DNA from: Thermoactinomycetaceae bacterium
GTDB taxonomy: Bacteria > Bacillota > Bacilli > Thermoactinomycetales > Thermoactinomycetaceae
Assembly: GCA_025449475.1 (NCBI GenBank)
Contig: JANWJM010000143.1
Span: forward strand, 1-7,643
Length of the DNA stretch: 7,643 nt
Reading direction: 5' to 3'
In this document: in pieces, positions 1 to 5,828 of the stretch
How positions within the stretch are numbered: position 1 is the stretch's first letter
Layout: each line of letters begins with the position of its first letter
Program-made: the position numbers and the translations under genes
Notes under the pieces: model-generated
The model's database searches: none
Told to the model about the DNA's origin: nothing
The model's input: the letters and a program-made list of their open reading frames with translations, nothing else

Positions 1-1
1 A

Positions 2-1903
2 CATATTGGTCATGCGTACACCACGGTTGCCGGGGACGCAATGGCGCGTTATAAACGCCTTCGAGGTTTTAAGGTGATGTACTTGACAGGAACCGATGAG
101 CATGGACAAAAAATCCAAAAACGCGCCAAGGAGGCGGAGAAACATCCCCAACAGTTTGTGGATGAAATTGTCGCAAGTATTAAAGAGTTATGGGAAAAAC
201 TCGACATCTCCTATGATGATTTTATCCGAACGACAGAAGAGCGGCATAAACGGGTCGCACAAAAAATCTTTCAGCGCTTGTTAGAGCAAGATGATATCTA
301 TCTCGGGGAATACGAAGGATGGTACTGCGTAGATTGTGAATCATTTTTTACAGACAAGCACGCCAAAGATGGACGATGTCCAGATTGTGGACGTACGATC
401 AAAAAGATCCGTGAACAGAGCTACTTCTTCCGGATGAGTAAATATGCAGATCGATTGCTTCAATACTATGAGGAACATCCGGATTTTATTGAGCCTGTCT
501 CACGAAAAAATGAGATGATTCAAAACTTCATTAAACCGGGACTGGAAGATTTAAGCATTTCTCGCTCGACATTTGATTGGGGGATTCCGATTCCCAATGA
601 TTCCAAACATGTAATGTATGTTTGGCTGGATGCATTGACCAATTATATTTCAGCCATTGGCTATCTGTCAGAGGATGAGGAATTGGAGAAGAAATTTGAA
701 ACCTTTTGGCCAGCAGATGTTCATCTCGTTGGGAAAGATATTGTGCGTTTCCATGTGATCTATTGGCCCATTTTCCTCATGGCTTTAGGACTCCCATTGC
801 CGAAAAAAGTATTTGCTCATGGTTTTTTCTTGGTGAAAGGGGATAAAATGTCCAAGTCCAAGGGAAATGTGATCAATCCTGTTCCGTTGATTGATCGCTA
901 TGGATTGGATCCCTTGCGCTATTATCTATTGCGGGAAGTCCCTTTTGGCATGGATGGCTCTTTTACTCCTGAAACATTTATTGAGCGTGTGAATGCCGAC
1001 TTGGCAAATGATTTGGGCAATTTGCTTCACCGGACATTGACCATGGTCCAAAAGTATGATCAAGGGATCATCGGTCATTGGGAAACGGGGGCAACTCCGC
1101 ATGATGATCCGCTGGTTGAATTAGCAAAACAAACCGTACAAAAAGTCGAAGAAGCGATGGATCAGATGCAGTTTTCGGTGGCATTAACTGCCATTTGGGA
1201 GTTAGTGCGGGCGGGGAATCGATATATTGAAGCTACACAACCTTGGGAATTGGCTAAGAATGACGAGAATCATGCTGTCTTGTCTTCCGTCCTCTATCAT
1301 TTGCTTGAAGTGTTACGCTTTGTGAGCATCCTGATTCAACCCTTTATGACCAAGACGCCAAAAAAAATGTGGAAACAGTTAGGTCTTACGGAAGAATATG
1401 AAACGAGCTGGGAATCCCTCTATCAATTTGGTGTCTTAGTACCCGGGAAGAAAGTGAAAAAGAAGAAACCATTATTCCCCAGATGGGATGTCAAAGAAGA
1501 AGTGGCAGCGATCCAAACGATGATGGAAAAGAGTACACCAAAGCCTGAACCATCCTCCAAGCCTTCTGCGCAGACGGGGAAGGAGATTACCATTGATGAC
1601 TTTAACCGTGTCGAGCTAAGAGTGGCTGAAGTGATCAAAGTGGAGCCCATTCCCAAAGCGGATCGATTGCTCAAATTACAGCTCGATTTAGGGTTTGAAC
1701 AGCGCCAGGTCGTATCTGGTATCGCTCAGCATGTTAAACCGGAGGAATTGATCGGGAAAAAGGTGATTTGTGTGACCAATCTCAAACCTGTCACATTAAG
1801 GGGAGAAAGATCAGAAGGGATGATCCTCGCGGCTTCTACGGATGATCAACTCGCTGTAGCGACCGTTATGGATTCGATTCCAAATGGAGCGATTGTGAAA
1901 TAG
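2..1903 (+). CDS. metG: Methionyl-tRNA synthetase, 5'-truncated by the window edge
   Basis: This enzyme charges tRNA-Met with methionine in the cytoplasm, using ATP. The frame is open from base 2, and its first codons read HIGHAY, the class I synthetase HIGH signature (2-13). Only about 15-20 N-terminal residues should be missing, and 633 are present. Next come the conserved GTDEHG segment (about 89-106) and a zinc knuckle with four cysteines in two CxxC pairs (326-388). The WLDALTNYI methionine-pocket region follows, then the KMSKS loop (845-859). An anticodon-binding helical domain spans roughly 960-1440. A Lys/Pro-rich linker leads to a C-terminal Trbp111/EMAPII-type OB-fold tRNA-binding domain (about 1586-1900), as in Bacillus MetS. 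In B. subtilis metS also lies upstream of yabD (tatD). The ATG at 41 is internal and not the true start. Identity is very secure. Confidence 0.98.
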   Translation, partial: HIGHAYTTVAGDAMARYKRLRGFKVMYLTGTDEHGQKIQKRAKEAEKHPQQFVDEIVASIKELWEKLDISYDDFIRTTEERHKRVAQKIFQRLLEQDDIYLGEYEGWYCVDCESFFTDKHAKDGRCPDCGRTIKKIREQSYFFRMSKYADRLLQYYEEHPDFIEPVSRKNEMIQNFIKPGLEDLSISRSTFDWGIPIPNDSKHVMYVWLDALTNYISAIGYLSEDEELEKKFETFWPADVHLVGKDIVRFHVIYWPIFLMALGLPLPKKVFAHGFFLVKGDKMSKSKGNVINPVPLIDRYGLDPLRYYLLREVPFGMDGSFTPETFIERVNADLANDLGNLLHRTLTMVQKYDQGIIGHWETGATPHDDPLVELAKQTVQKVEEAMDQMQFSVALTAIWELVRAGNRYIEATQPWELAKNDENHAVLSSVLYHLLEVLRFVSILIQPFMTKTPKKMWKQLGLTEEYETSWESLYQFGVLVPGKKVKKKKPLFPRWDVKEEVAAIQTMMEKSTPKPEPSSKPSAQTGKEITIDDFNRVELRVAEVIKVEPIPKADRLLKLQLDLGFEQRQVVSGIAQHVKPEELIGKKVICVTNLKPVTLRGERSEGMILAASTDDQLAVATVMDSIPNGAIVK

Positions 1904-1938
1904 TCGAATAACCTAGAGAATGATGGAGAAAATGCGGA

Positions 1939-1979
1939 GCGGTGGGTTCTGGTCTATGGCTTGTACCAGAACCCACCGC
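1939..1979. terminator. Perfect 15-bp hairpin between convergent genes, probable bidirectional terminator
   Basis: Arms 1939-1953 and 1965-1979 are exact reverse complements (15 bp, GC-rich) around an 11-nt loop. It lies 36 bp after the metG stop and 20 bp after the stop of the minus-strand gene, exactly where a shared terminator is expected. Neither side has a proper T run: the plus side continues CGCTGGCTC, and the minus side has a short ATTTTC only after five bases. It may therefore need a termination factor, or act mainly as a 3'-end stabiliser. Confidence 0.6.
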
Positions 1980-1998
1980 CGCTGGCTCTACTATTTCA

Positions 1999-2211
1999 TT
2001 ATATGACGATGATGGTGAATCTCTTGGCTAGATCCACTTTCTTGCCTCTTTGAACCTTAAGAGTTCTCTTTCCATGTTTGATTCGAACGGTATCACCCTC
2101 AATTCGGGTTACTTCGAATTTCGGGAATTTTCGAGGATCATTGATATTAAAAGAGTCTATGTGAATTATGAATGTTCTATTACTTCGCTCGACCAAATTT
2201 GATCGTCTCAT
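1999..2211 (-). CDS. Small basic protein of unknown function, 70 aa
   Basis: I do not recognise a family. The protein is strongly basic (18 Lys/Arg against 7 Asp/Glu) with no cysteine, no signal peptide and no membrane segment. From about residue 32 it alternates short hydrophobic and charged stretches (FEVTRIEGDTVRIKHGKR, then TLKVQRGKKVDL, ending FTIIVI). This looks like a small beta-barrel or nucleic-acid-binding fold, which is inference from pattern only. Support for a real gene: an extended -10 promoter about 90 bp upstream (2300-2308), an AGAGG ribosome site (minus strand, 2220-2216) only 4 nt before the ATG, and a hairpin just after the stop. The upstream in-frame stop at 2238-2236 leaves no better start. 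It converges on metG and diverges from sipS. The short Shine-Dalgarno spacing is a weakness; a chance ORF remains possible. Confidence 0.62.
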   Translation of the reverse strand: MRRSNLVERSNRTFIIHIDSFNINDPRKFPKFEVTRIEGDTVRIKHGKRTLKVQRGKKVDLAKRFTIIVI

Positions 2212-2299
2212 GTGACCTCTTTGGGGTCGAATCTCCTAATCTTACAGGTAGGTGGCACCATCCTAGTAGGTTCTCCCAATCTGGGATCTTCGTCATTGA

Positions 2300-2308
2300 A
2301 TTATAGCA
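2300..2308 (-). promoter_or_regulatory. Extended -10 sigma-A promoter for the minus-strand small gene
   Basis: On the minus strand the sequence reads TGCTATAAT, a perfect extended -10 element (TGnTATAAT). There is no good -35 at 16-18 bp; the bases there are CATCTT. Transcription would start near 2293, giving a leader of about 80 nt before the ATG at 2211. The expected -35 position abuts the palindrome at 2328-2344, so an activator or repressor may act here. Confidence 0.5.
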
Positions 2309-2321
2309 TAATATTCGCTTT

Positions 2322-2354
2322 GAAGATGAACAAAACTTTTGTTCGTTCATCTTG
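2322..2354. repeat. Nested inverted repeat between divergent promoters, possible operator
   Basis: The core 2328-2344 is a perfect palindrome, GAACAAAACTTTTGTTC (8-bp arms around one C). A second, alternative dyad pairs 2323-2331 with 2345-2353 (9 bp, 13-nt spacer). The core lies upstream of both the minus-strand -10 (2300-2305) and the plus-strand -35 (2352-2357), so it is probably outside both transcripts and more likely a protein-binding site than an RNA hairpin. The binding protein is unknown. Confidence 0.45.
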
Positions 2355-2381
2355 AAGGAACAAGTTCGCTTTTTGTAGAAT
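2352..2381 (+). promoter_or_regulatory. Candidate sigma-A promoter for the sipS-tatD-rnmV-rsmA run
   Basis: TTGAAG (2352-2357) and TAGAAT (2376-2381) are separated by 18 bp; the matches to consensus are 4/6 and 5/6. A start near 2388 would give a leader of about 75 nt to sipS. The -35 overlaps the end of the inverted repeat at 2322-2354. It is the best plus-strand candidate in the gap but not a strong one. Confidence 0.4.
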
Positions 2382-2420
2382 GAAATTATGTGATAGTAGT
2401 GGGATGAAAGAGAGGTGTGA

Positions 2421-2456
2421 CCTTGATCGTCGGCCAAAGAGAACGAACGATCAGGG
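2421..2456 (+). promoter_or_regulatory. Hairpin that could hide the sipS ribosome site
   Basis: CCTTGATCGT (2421-2430) can pair with ACGATCAGGG (2447-2456) as a 10-bp stem with one G-U pair and a 16-nt loop. The 3' arm contains the only purine-rich Shine-Dalgarno-like stretch (AGGGA, 2453-2457) in front of the sipS ATG at 2463. Folding would restrict initiation at that ATG. Its function is inferred from structure only. Confidence 0.35.
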
Positions 2457-2462
2457 AAGAAT

Positions 2463-2981
2463 ATGTCGAAAGATGGAGGAGTACTTACCGCAATCAGAGA
2501 ATGGTTGATTGCCATTGTTTGTGCGCTCATTATCGCAATGATTATTCGTTTGTATTTGTTTGCCCCCTATGAAGTTCATGGTACGTCCATGTCCCCAACG
2601 TTAAACGGAGACGAATTGCTGGTTGTGAATAAATGGATCTATCATTTAAAAGAACCGGAATACGGCGATATCATTGTTTTTCATACCGATGAGACGAAAG
2701 ACTTTATCAAGCGCATCATTGGTCTCCCGGGGGATCGAATCAAGATAGAAGACGGGAAGTTGTATCGCAATGGACAGGTATTAAATGAAACCTATATCAA
2801 TGGTCGGATGGAAGGAACCTTTGATGAAGTGCTGGTACCGGCAGGTCATTTATTTGTTTTGGGAGACAATCGTAACAACAGTAAGGATAGTCGAGTGATT
2901 GGGACCATTAGTATGCGTGATGTGGTTGGACGAGCCGATATGGTAATTTTACCCATCAATCAAATGCATATTTTTTTCTAA
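2463..2981 (+). CDS. sipS: Signal peptidase I (type I, SipS-like)
   Basis: This is a membrane serine protease that removes signal peptides from exported preproteins on the outer face of the membrane. It has 172 residues, within the usual size for Bacillus Sip proteins. One membrane segment lies at about residues 13-33, with the catalytic domain outside. Box B reads GTSMSPTL, with the nucleophile at Ser42. Box D reads FIKRIIGLPGD, with the general base at Lys83, and box E is GDNRNNSKDSR (134-144). The catalytic Ser/Lys pair is at almost the same numbering as in B. subtilis SipS. The serine-type (not the ER-like Ser/His) dyad is clear. The ATG at 2463 is the only start in this frame after the stop at 2424, but its ribosome site (AGGGA) is weak and may be folded. 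A stronger site (GAGAGGTG, 2412-2419) serves another frame. The paralog assignment within the family is uncertain. Confidence 0.93.
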   Translation: MSKDGGVLTAIREWLIAIVCALIIAMIIRLYLFAPYEVHGTSMSPTLNGDELLVVNKWIYHLKEPEYGDIIVFHTDETKDFIKRIIGLPGDRIKIEDGKLYRNGQVLNETYINGRMEGTFDEVLVPAGHLFVLGDNRNNSKDSRVIGTISMRDVVGRADMVILPINQMHIFF

Positions 2982-3010
2982 CGGATCTGGTTGGTCCGCA
3001 ACCATAATCA

Positions 3011-3015
3011 GGAGG
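3011..3015 (+). promoter_or_regulatory. Ribosome binding site that sets the tatD start
   Basis: GGAGG lies 7 nt before the ATG at 3023 but only 1 nt before the ATG at 3017 and 4 nt before the GTG at 3020. The spacing, and the family N-terminus (MLFDTHAHL), favour 3023. Confidence 0.75.
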
Positions 3016-3022
3016 AATGGTG

Positions 3023-3793
3023 ATGTTATTTGACACCCATGCGCATCTTGATGATCAACAGTTTGATCAAGACCGTGAAGCGGTGATCCAAAGAGCGCGA
3101 GAAGAGTTTCAAGTCAGCTATATAGTGAATATTGGATATAATAAAGAGGCGATTCTTTCCACCATCGAGCTTATCGAACAGTATGATTTTATTTATGCTG
3201 CCATTGGATGGCATCCGCATGATGCCGCTTCGTGTACCTCCCAAGATCTCAAATGGATCAAAACCTTAACCCATCACCCGAAGGTGGTGGCAATCGGAGA
3301 GATAGGTTTAGATTATTACCGAAATCATTCCCCCAAAGAGACGCAGAAAGAGATTTTTCGAAAGCAGATTCGCCTAGCACGTGAAGTGGGTTTACCGGTC
3401 ATCATTCACAATCGGGAAGCAGATCAAGATGTCATTCAGATTTTACAAGAAGAAAACGCAGCCGAGATTGGTGGAATCATGCATTGTTTTACTGGTGACG
3501 TTGATCAGATGAATCGATGTTTATCCATGAATTTCTTCATTGGTCTTGGAGGAATTGTGACCTTCAAAAATGCGAAAACCACCCATAAAGTTGCCAAACA
3601 AGTCCCCTCCGATTTCCTGCTCATCGAAACAGACTGTCCGTATTTAGCTCCCCATCCGTTTCGCGGAAAACGAAATGAACCCGGTTATGTCCACTTTGTG
3701 GCGGAAAAGATCGCAAAGTTGCGTGGAACCACTTTGGACGAGTTGGCAAAAATCACAACCGCGAACGCAAAACGATTGTTTCAGTTAGGATAA
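3023..3793 (+). CDS. tatD: TatD-family metal-dependent deoxyribonuclease (YabD)
   Basis: This is a TIM-barrel amidohydrolase-type metal enzyme of the TatD family. Members have DNase or 3'-5' exonuclease activity and are linked to DNA repair and quality control. Here 256 residues match the normal length. Metal ligands are all visible: His6 and His8 (FDTHAHL), Glu93 (IGEIGLDYYR), His129 (VIIHNREAD), His154 (IMHCFTGD) and Asp204 (ETDCPYLAPHP). The ORF could extend two codons to 3017, but the ribosome site rules for 3023. It lies 41 bp after sipS with no terminator, so cotranscription is likely. In B. subtilis its orthologue yabD follows metS directly. The exact physiological substrate is not settled for this subfamily. 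Confidence 0.95.
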   Translation: MLFDTHAHLDDQQFDQDREAVIQRAREEFQVSYIVNIGYNKEAILSTIELIEQYDFIYAAIGWHPHDAASCTSQDLKWIKTLTHHPKVVAIGEIGLDYYRNHSPKETQKEIFRKQIRLAREVGLPVIIHNREADQDVIQILQEENAAEIGGIMHCFTGDVDQMNRCLSMNFFIGLGGIVTFKNAKTTHKVAKQVPSDFLLIETDCPYLAPHPFRGKRNEPGYVHFVAEKIAKLRGTTLDELAKITTANAKRLFQLG

Positions 3794-3827
3794 GGGAAAA
3801 ATATGAGTTGAGAGACTCGTGATAGAA

Positions 3828-3832
3828 AGAGG
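3828..3832 (+). promoter_or_regulatory. Ribosome binding site for the rnmV TTG start
   Basis: AGAGG (within AAAGAGGT) lies 8 nt before the TTG at 3841. An ATG at 3837 lies only 4 nt away and opens a seven-codon dead-end frame, so the TTG is the better start. Confidence 0.6.
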
Positions 3833-3840
3833 TCGTATGA

Positions 3841-4413
3841 TTGTCATTACTAAAAGTTGATGAAGTCATCGTGGTAGAAGGAAAAAAGGATACACAGGCG
3901 ATTCAAAGAGCTGTTGATGCAGATACGATTGAAACCAATGGTTCAGCCATTTCAGAACGAGTACTCCGTGAGATCGATCGTGCCCGAAAGAGAAGAGGCG
4001 TGATTGTTTTTACGGACCCAGACTCGGCGGGCGAAAGAATACGCCGCATGGTTTCCGAGAAAGTCCCAAATGTCAAACATGCCTTTCTTCCTCGAGAGCA
4101 AGCGACCAAGGCTGGCCAAGTAGGAATCGAGTTTGCTTCTAAAGAAGCCATTGTACAAGCCTTGAAACAAGTCCGAACACAAAAAGTACTCCATGGGAAA
4201 GAGTCGCTCATTTATCCCATTTCATGGGACGATTATCGGGATCAAGGATTTATGGGTAAACCGTACTCTTCAACATTTCGAGAACGGGTTGCCGATCTTC
4301 TCGGTATAGGATATGGAAATGCTCAGAAATTTTATCAGCGTTTGGCAGTATTGCAAGTCTCTCCCGAAGAATTGGCTCGTGCAATGGAAGAAGTCCGAAG
4401 GAGCTTACGATGA
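3841..4413 (+). CDS. rnmV: Ribonuclease M5 (5S rRNA maturase)
   Basis: RNase M5 makes the final double-strand cleavage that matures 5S rRNA in low-GC Gram-positives, acting with ribosomal protein L18. The 190-residue product begins with a TOPRIM domain: catalytic Glu13 in VIVVEGKKDT, the IETNGSAI segment, and the DxD metal motif at Asp59/Asp61 (FTDPDSAGERIRR). A C-terminal M5-specific region follows to the end. The start is TTG at 3841: an in-frame TGA sits immediately before it, so no upstream start exists. It begins 47 bp after tatD; B. subtilis has a yabE gene in between, absent here. The stop overlaps the rsmA ATG by 4 bp (ATGA), so the two rRNA-maturation genes are probably translationally coupled. 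Confidence 0.95.
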   Translation: MSLLKVDEVIVVEGKKDTQAIQRAVDADTIETNGSAISERVLREIDRARKRRGVIVFTDPDSAGERIRRMVSEKVPNVKHAFLPREQATKAGQVGIEFASKEAIVQALKQVRTQKVLHGKESLIYPISWDDYRDQGFMGKPYSSTFRERVADLLGIGYGNAQKFYQRLAVLQVSPEELARAMEEVRRSLR

Positions 4414-5318
4414 TGAACCGATTGGCGATTTCCGAGCAGACGCGTCGGCTTCTTGCCAAGTATAATTTACAGCTAAAGAAGCGATTTGGACAAAATTTTT
4501 TGACGGATCCTCACATCTTAGAAAAAATTGTGACTGCCGCGCAAATTCATCCTGAGGTGGGCGTGATCGAGATCGGACCAGGGCTGGGTGCTTTGACGGA
4601 AAAATTGGCTGAGCGAGGAAGTCCAGTGATTGCCATTGAATTGGATCAACGACTGATTCCCATCTTAAATGAACTTTTCCAAGGACAGCCCAATGTGACA
4701 ATTATCCAAGGAGATGCTCTGAAAGTAGATATGCTTGAAATCATCAATCGATTTCAGGATGTTCAAGAAATCTATCTGGTAGCCAATCTTCCTTATTACA
4801 TTACATCGCCTCTTCTTATTCATCTGCTGCAAAACCGGTTTCCCTTTAAACGATTGATGGTCATGGTTCAAAAAGAGGTAGCCGATCGATTAACGGCTCA
4901 TCCAAATACAAAAGAATATGGATCACTGAGTGTGTTTGCACAATATTTTGCGAAAGTGGAGCAAGTCTTTACGGTTCCAAGGCATGTATTTGTTCCACGT
5001 CCGAACGTCGAGTCTGCCGTTGTCCGTCTAGATATCCGCGATCGACCTTCTGTTCAAGTGACAAAAGAATCCTTCTTTTTTCAAATTGTACGAGCTTCAT
5101 TTGCGAAAAGAAGAAAAACACTTGTAAATGCCTTGTATGCGGTCTTTTCATCCACATTGTCGAAAGATAAGATTACCGAATTGTTGTGCGCGGCTCAGAT
5201 CGAACCGAAAAGACGAGGAGAAACCTGCTCATTGGAAGAGTTCGCCAAGATTACAGAAGTCTTTTCCGATTATTTTTCATCGAATCGGCATCTTCAACTT
5301 GGAGGTTGGAAAAAGTGA
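4410..5318 (+). CDS. rsmA: 16S rRNA (adenine-1518/1519-N6)-dimethyltransferase
   Basis: RsmA (KsgA) dimethylates two adjacent adenines in helix 45 of 16S rRNA with S-adenosylmethionine, late in 30S assembly. Its loss typically gives kasugamycin resistance. The 302 residues show the family order: KKRFGQNFLTDPHIL (23-37), SAM motif I IEIGPGLGALT (53-63), the acidic ribose-binding IELD (76-79), GDAL (101-104) and catalytic NLPY (126-129). VPRPNVESAVV and the C-terminal small domain with FAKRRKTL follow. AAGGAG (4398-4403) serves two adjacent ATGs, 4410 (6-nt spacing) and 4413 (9 nt); the choice changes the protein by one residue. The start overlaps the rnmV stop, and the end overlaps the next gene's GTG. 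It is in the conserved position next to rnmV. Confidence 0.97.
   Translation: MMNRLAISEQTRRLLAKYNLQLKKRFGQNFLTDPHILEKIVTAAQIHPEVGVIEIGPGLGALTEKLAERGSPVIAIELDQRLIPILNELFQGQPNVTIIQGDALKVDMLEIINRFQDVQEIYLVANLPYYITSPLLIHLLQNRFPFKRLMVMVQKEVADRLTAHPNTKEYGSLSVFAQYFAKVEQVFTVPRHVFVPRPNVESAVVRLDIRDRPSVQVTKESFFFQIVRASFAKRRKTLVNALYAVFSSTLSKDKITELLCAAQIEPKRRGETCSLEEFAKITEVFSDYFSSNRHLQLGGWKK
5301..5305 (+). promoter_or_regulatory. Ribosome binding site that sets the YkuK-like start
   Basis: GGAGG inside the end of rsmA lies 9 nt before the GTG at 5315. The longer in-frame ATG at 5186 has no comparable site and would overlap rsmA by 133 bp. Confidence 0.75.
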
Positions 5319-5785
5319 ATTTTTTTCACCCGCGTAACGGTCCATGCAGTTTGTTGGAGATGATGGAGCTCATCCGTGTGTATGTTGCCGAAGACGCAAA
5401 TGCAGATTACAAGGTGATTATCGGAACGGATTCACAAACCAATAGCGAAGAAACAATCTTTGTTACGGCGATTATTGTTCAAAGAGTTGGCAAGGGAGCG
5501 CTTTTTTTCACAACGCGGAAACGCCATCATTCCATTAAAGATTTGCGTTCGCGCATCTATACAGAAACCGAATATAGCTTGAACTGCGTGGAAATGCTGA
5601 AAGAAAATTTCTTTGAAATGATGGAAGATGTCCCCTTGGAGATTCACTTAGATATCGGAAGAAAAGGGGAAACAAGAATGCTGATTCAAGAAGTAGTCGG
5701 TTGGGTGACAGCGGTTGGTTATACCGCAAAGATTAAACCCGAGGCATACGCTGCAAGTGCGGTAGCGGATCGTTATACCAAATAA
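5315..5785 (+). CDS. YkuK-family (DUF458) ribonuclease H-like protein
   Basis: The product, 156 residues from GTG 5315, resembles the YkuK/DUF458 family, which is assigned an RNase H-like fold; no precise activity is established that I can name. The family signature is visible: KVIIGTDSQ (33-41, Asp39), a long beta-strand FVTAIIVQRVGKGALFF, LRSRIYTET (77-85, Glu84), IHLDIGRKGE (Asp113) and the C-terminal ADRYTK (Asp152). These carboxylates are placed as in RNase H-type metal sites, which is inference. The GTG overlaps the rsmA TGA by 4 bp, so it is coupled to rsmA. In B. subtilis this slot holds the sporulation protease gene yabG, and ykuK lies elsewhere. There is no terminator before the veg promoters, whose first -35 begins 7 bases after the stop codon. 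Confidence 0.85.
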   Translation: MNFFHPRNGPCSLLEMMELIRVYVAEDANADYKVIIGTDSQTNSEETIFVTAIIVQRVGKGALFFTTRKRHHSIKDLRSRIYTETEYSLNCVEMLKENFFEMMEDVPLEIHLDIGRKGETRMLIQEVVGWVTAVGYTAKIKPEAYAASAVADRYTK

Positions 5786-5791
5786 AAATCG

Positions 5792-5821
5792 TTGACAAGA
5801 GCTTTGTCTCCTTGCTATAAT
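5792..5821 (+). promoter_or_regulatory. veg promoter P1, sigma-A with extended -10
   Basis: TTGACA (5792-5797) and TATAAT (5816-5821) are both perfect hexamers, 18 bp apart, and TGC directly before the -10 makes it an extended element. The start should fall near 5828, about 55 nt before veg. It overlaps almost nothing of the upstream gene. Confidence 0.85.
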
Positions 5822-5828
5822 ACTTGAT

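Noticed and set aside
2328..2370. LexA (SOS) box suggested by repeated GAAC and GTTC
   Set aside because: The Gram-positive SOS box needs GAAC-N4-GTTC; the spacings here are 9 and 2.
2180..2530. 116-codon minus-strand ORF across the divergent intergenic region
   Set aside because: It overlaps sipS and the start of the small minus-strand gene, contains both promoter candidates and the palindrome, and its translation shows no family-like pattern.
2989..3003. Small hairpin GGTTG-GTCCG-CAACC after sipS as terminator
   Set aside because: The stem has only 5 bp and no T run follows; tatD begins 20 bp later with its own ribosome site, so it is unlikely to terminate.
3903..4211. 102-codon minus-strand ORF inside rnmV
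   Set aside because: It lies entirely within the secure RNase M5 gene on the other strand, with Ser/Arg/Thr-rich composition typical of a shadow frame.
4405..4701. 98-codon minus-strand ORF over rsmA
   Set aside because: It lies antisense to the conserved SAM-binding part of rsmA; no ribosome site or family resemblance.
5186..5314. N-terminal extension of the YkuK-like protein from ATG 5186
   Set aside because: It lies inside rsmA in another frame, lacks a ribosome site, and the GTG at 5315 has GGAGG at good spacing and gives the family's usual N-terminus.
5794..5808. Dyad GACAA...TTGTC in veg promoter P1 as an operator
   Set aside because: The arms are five bases and one of them is mostly the -35 hexamer itself; chance is likely.
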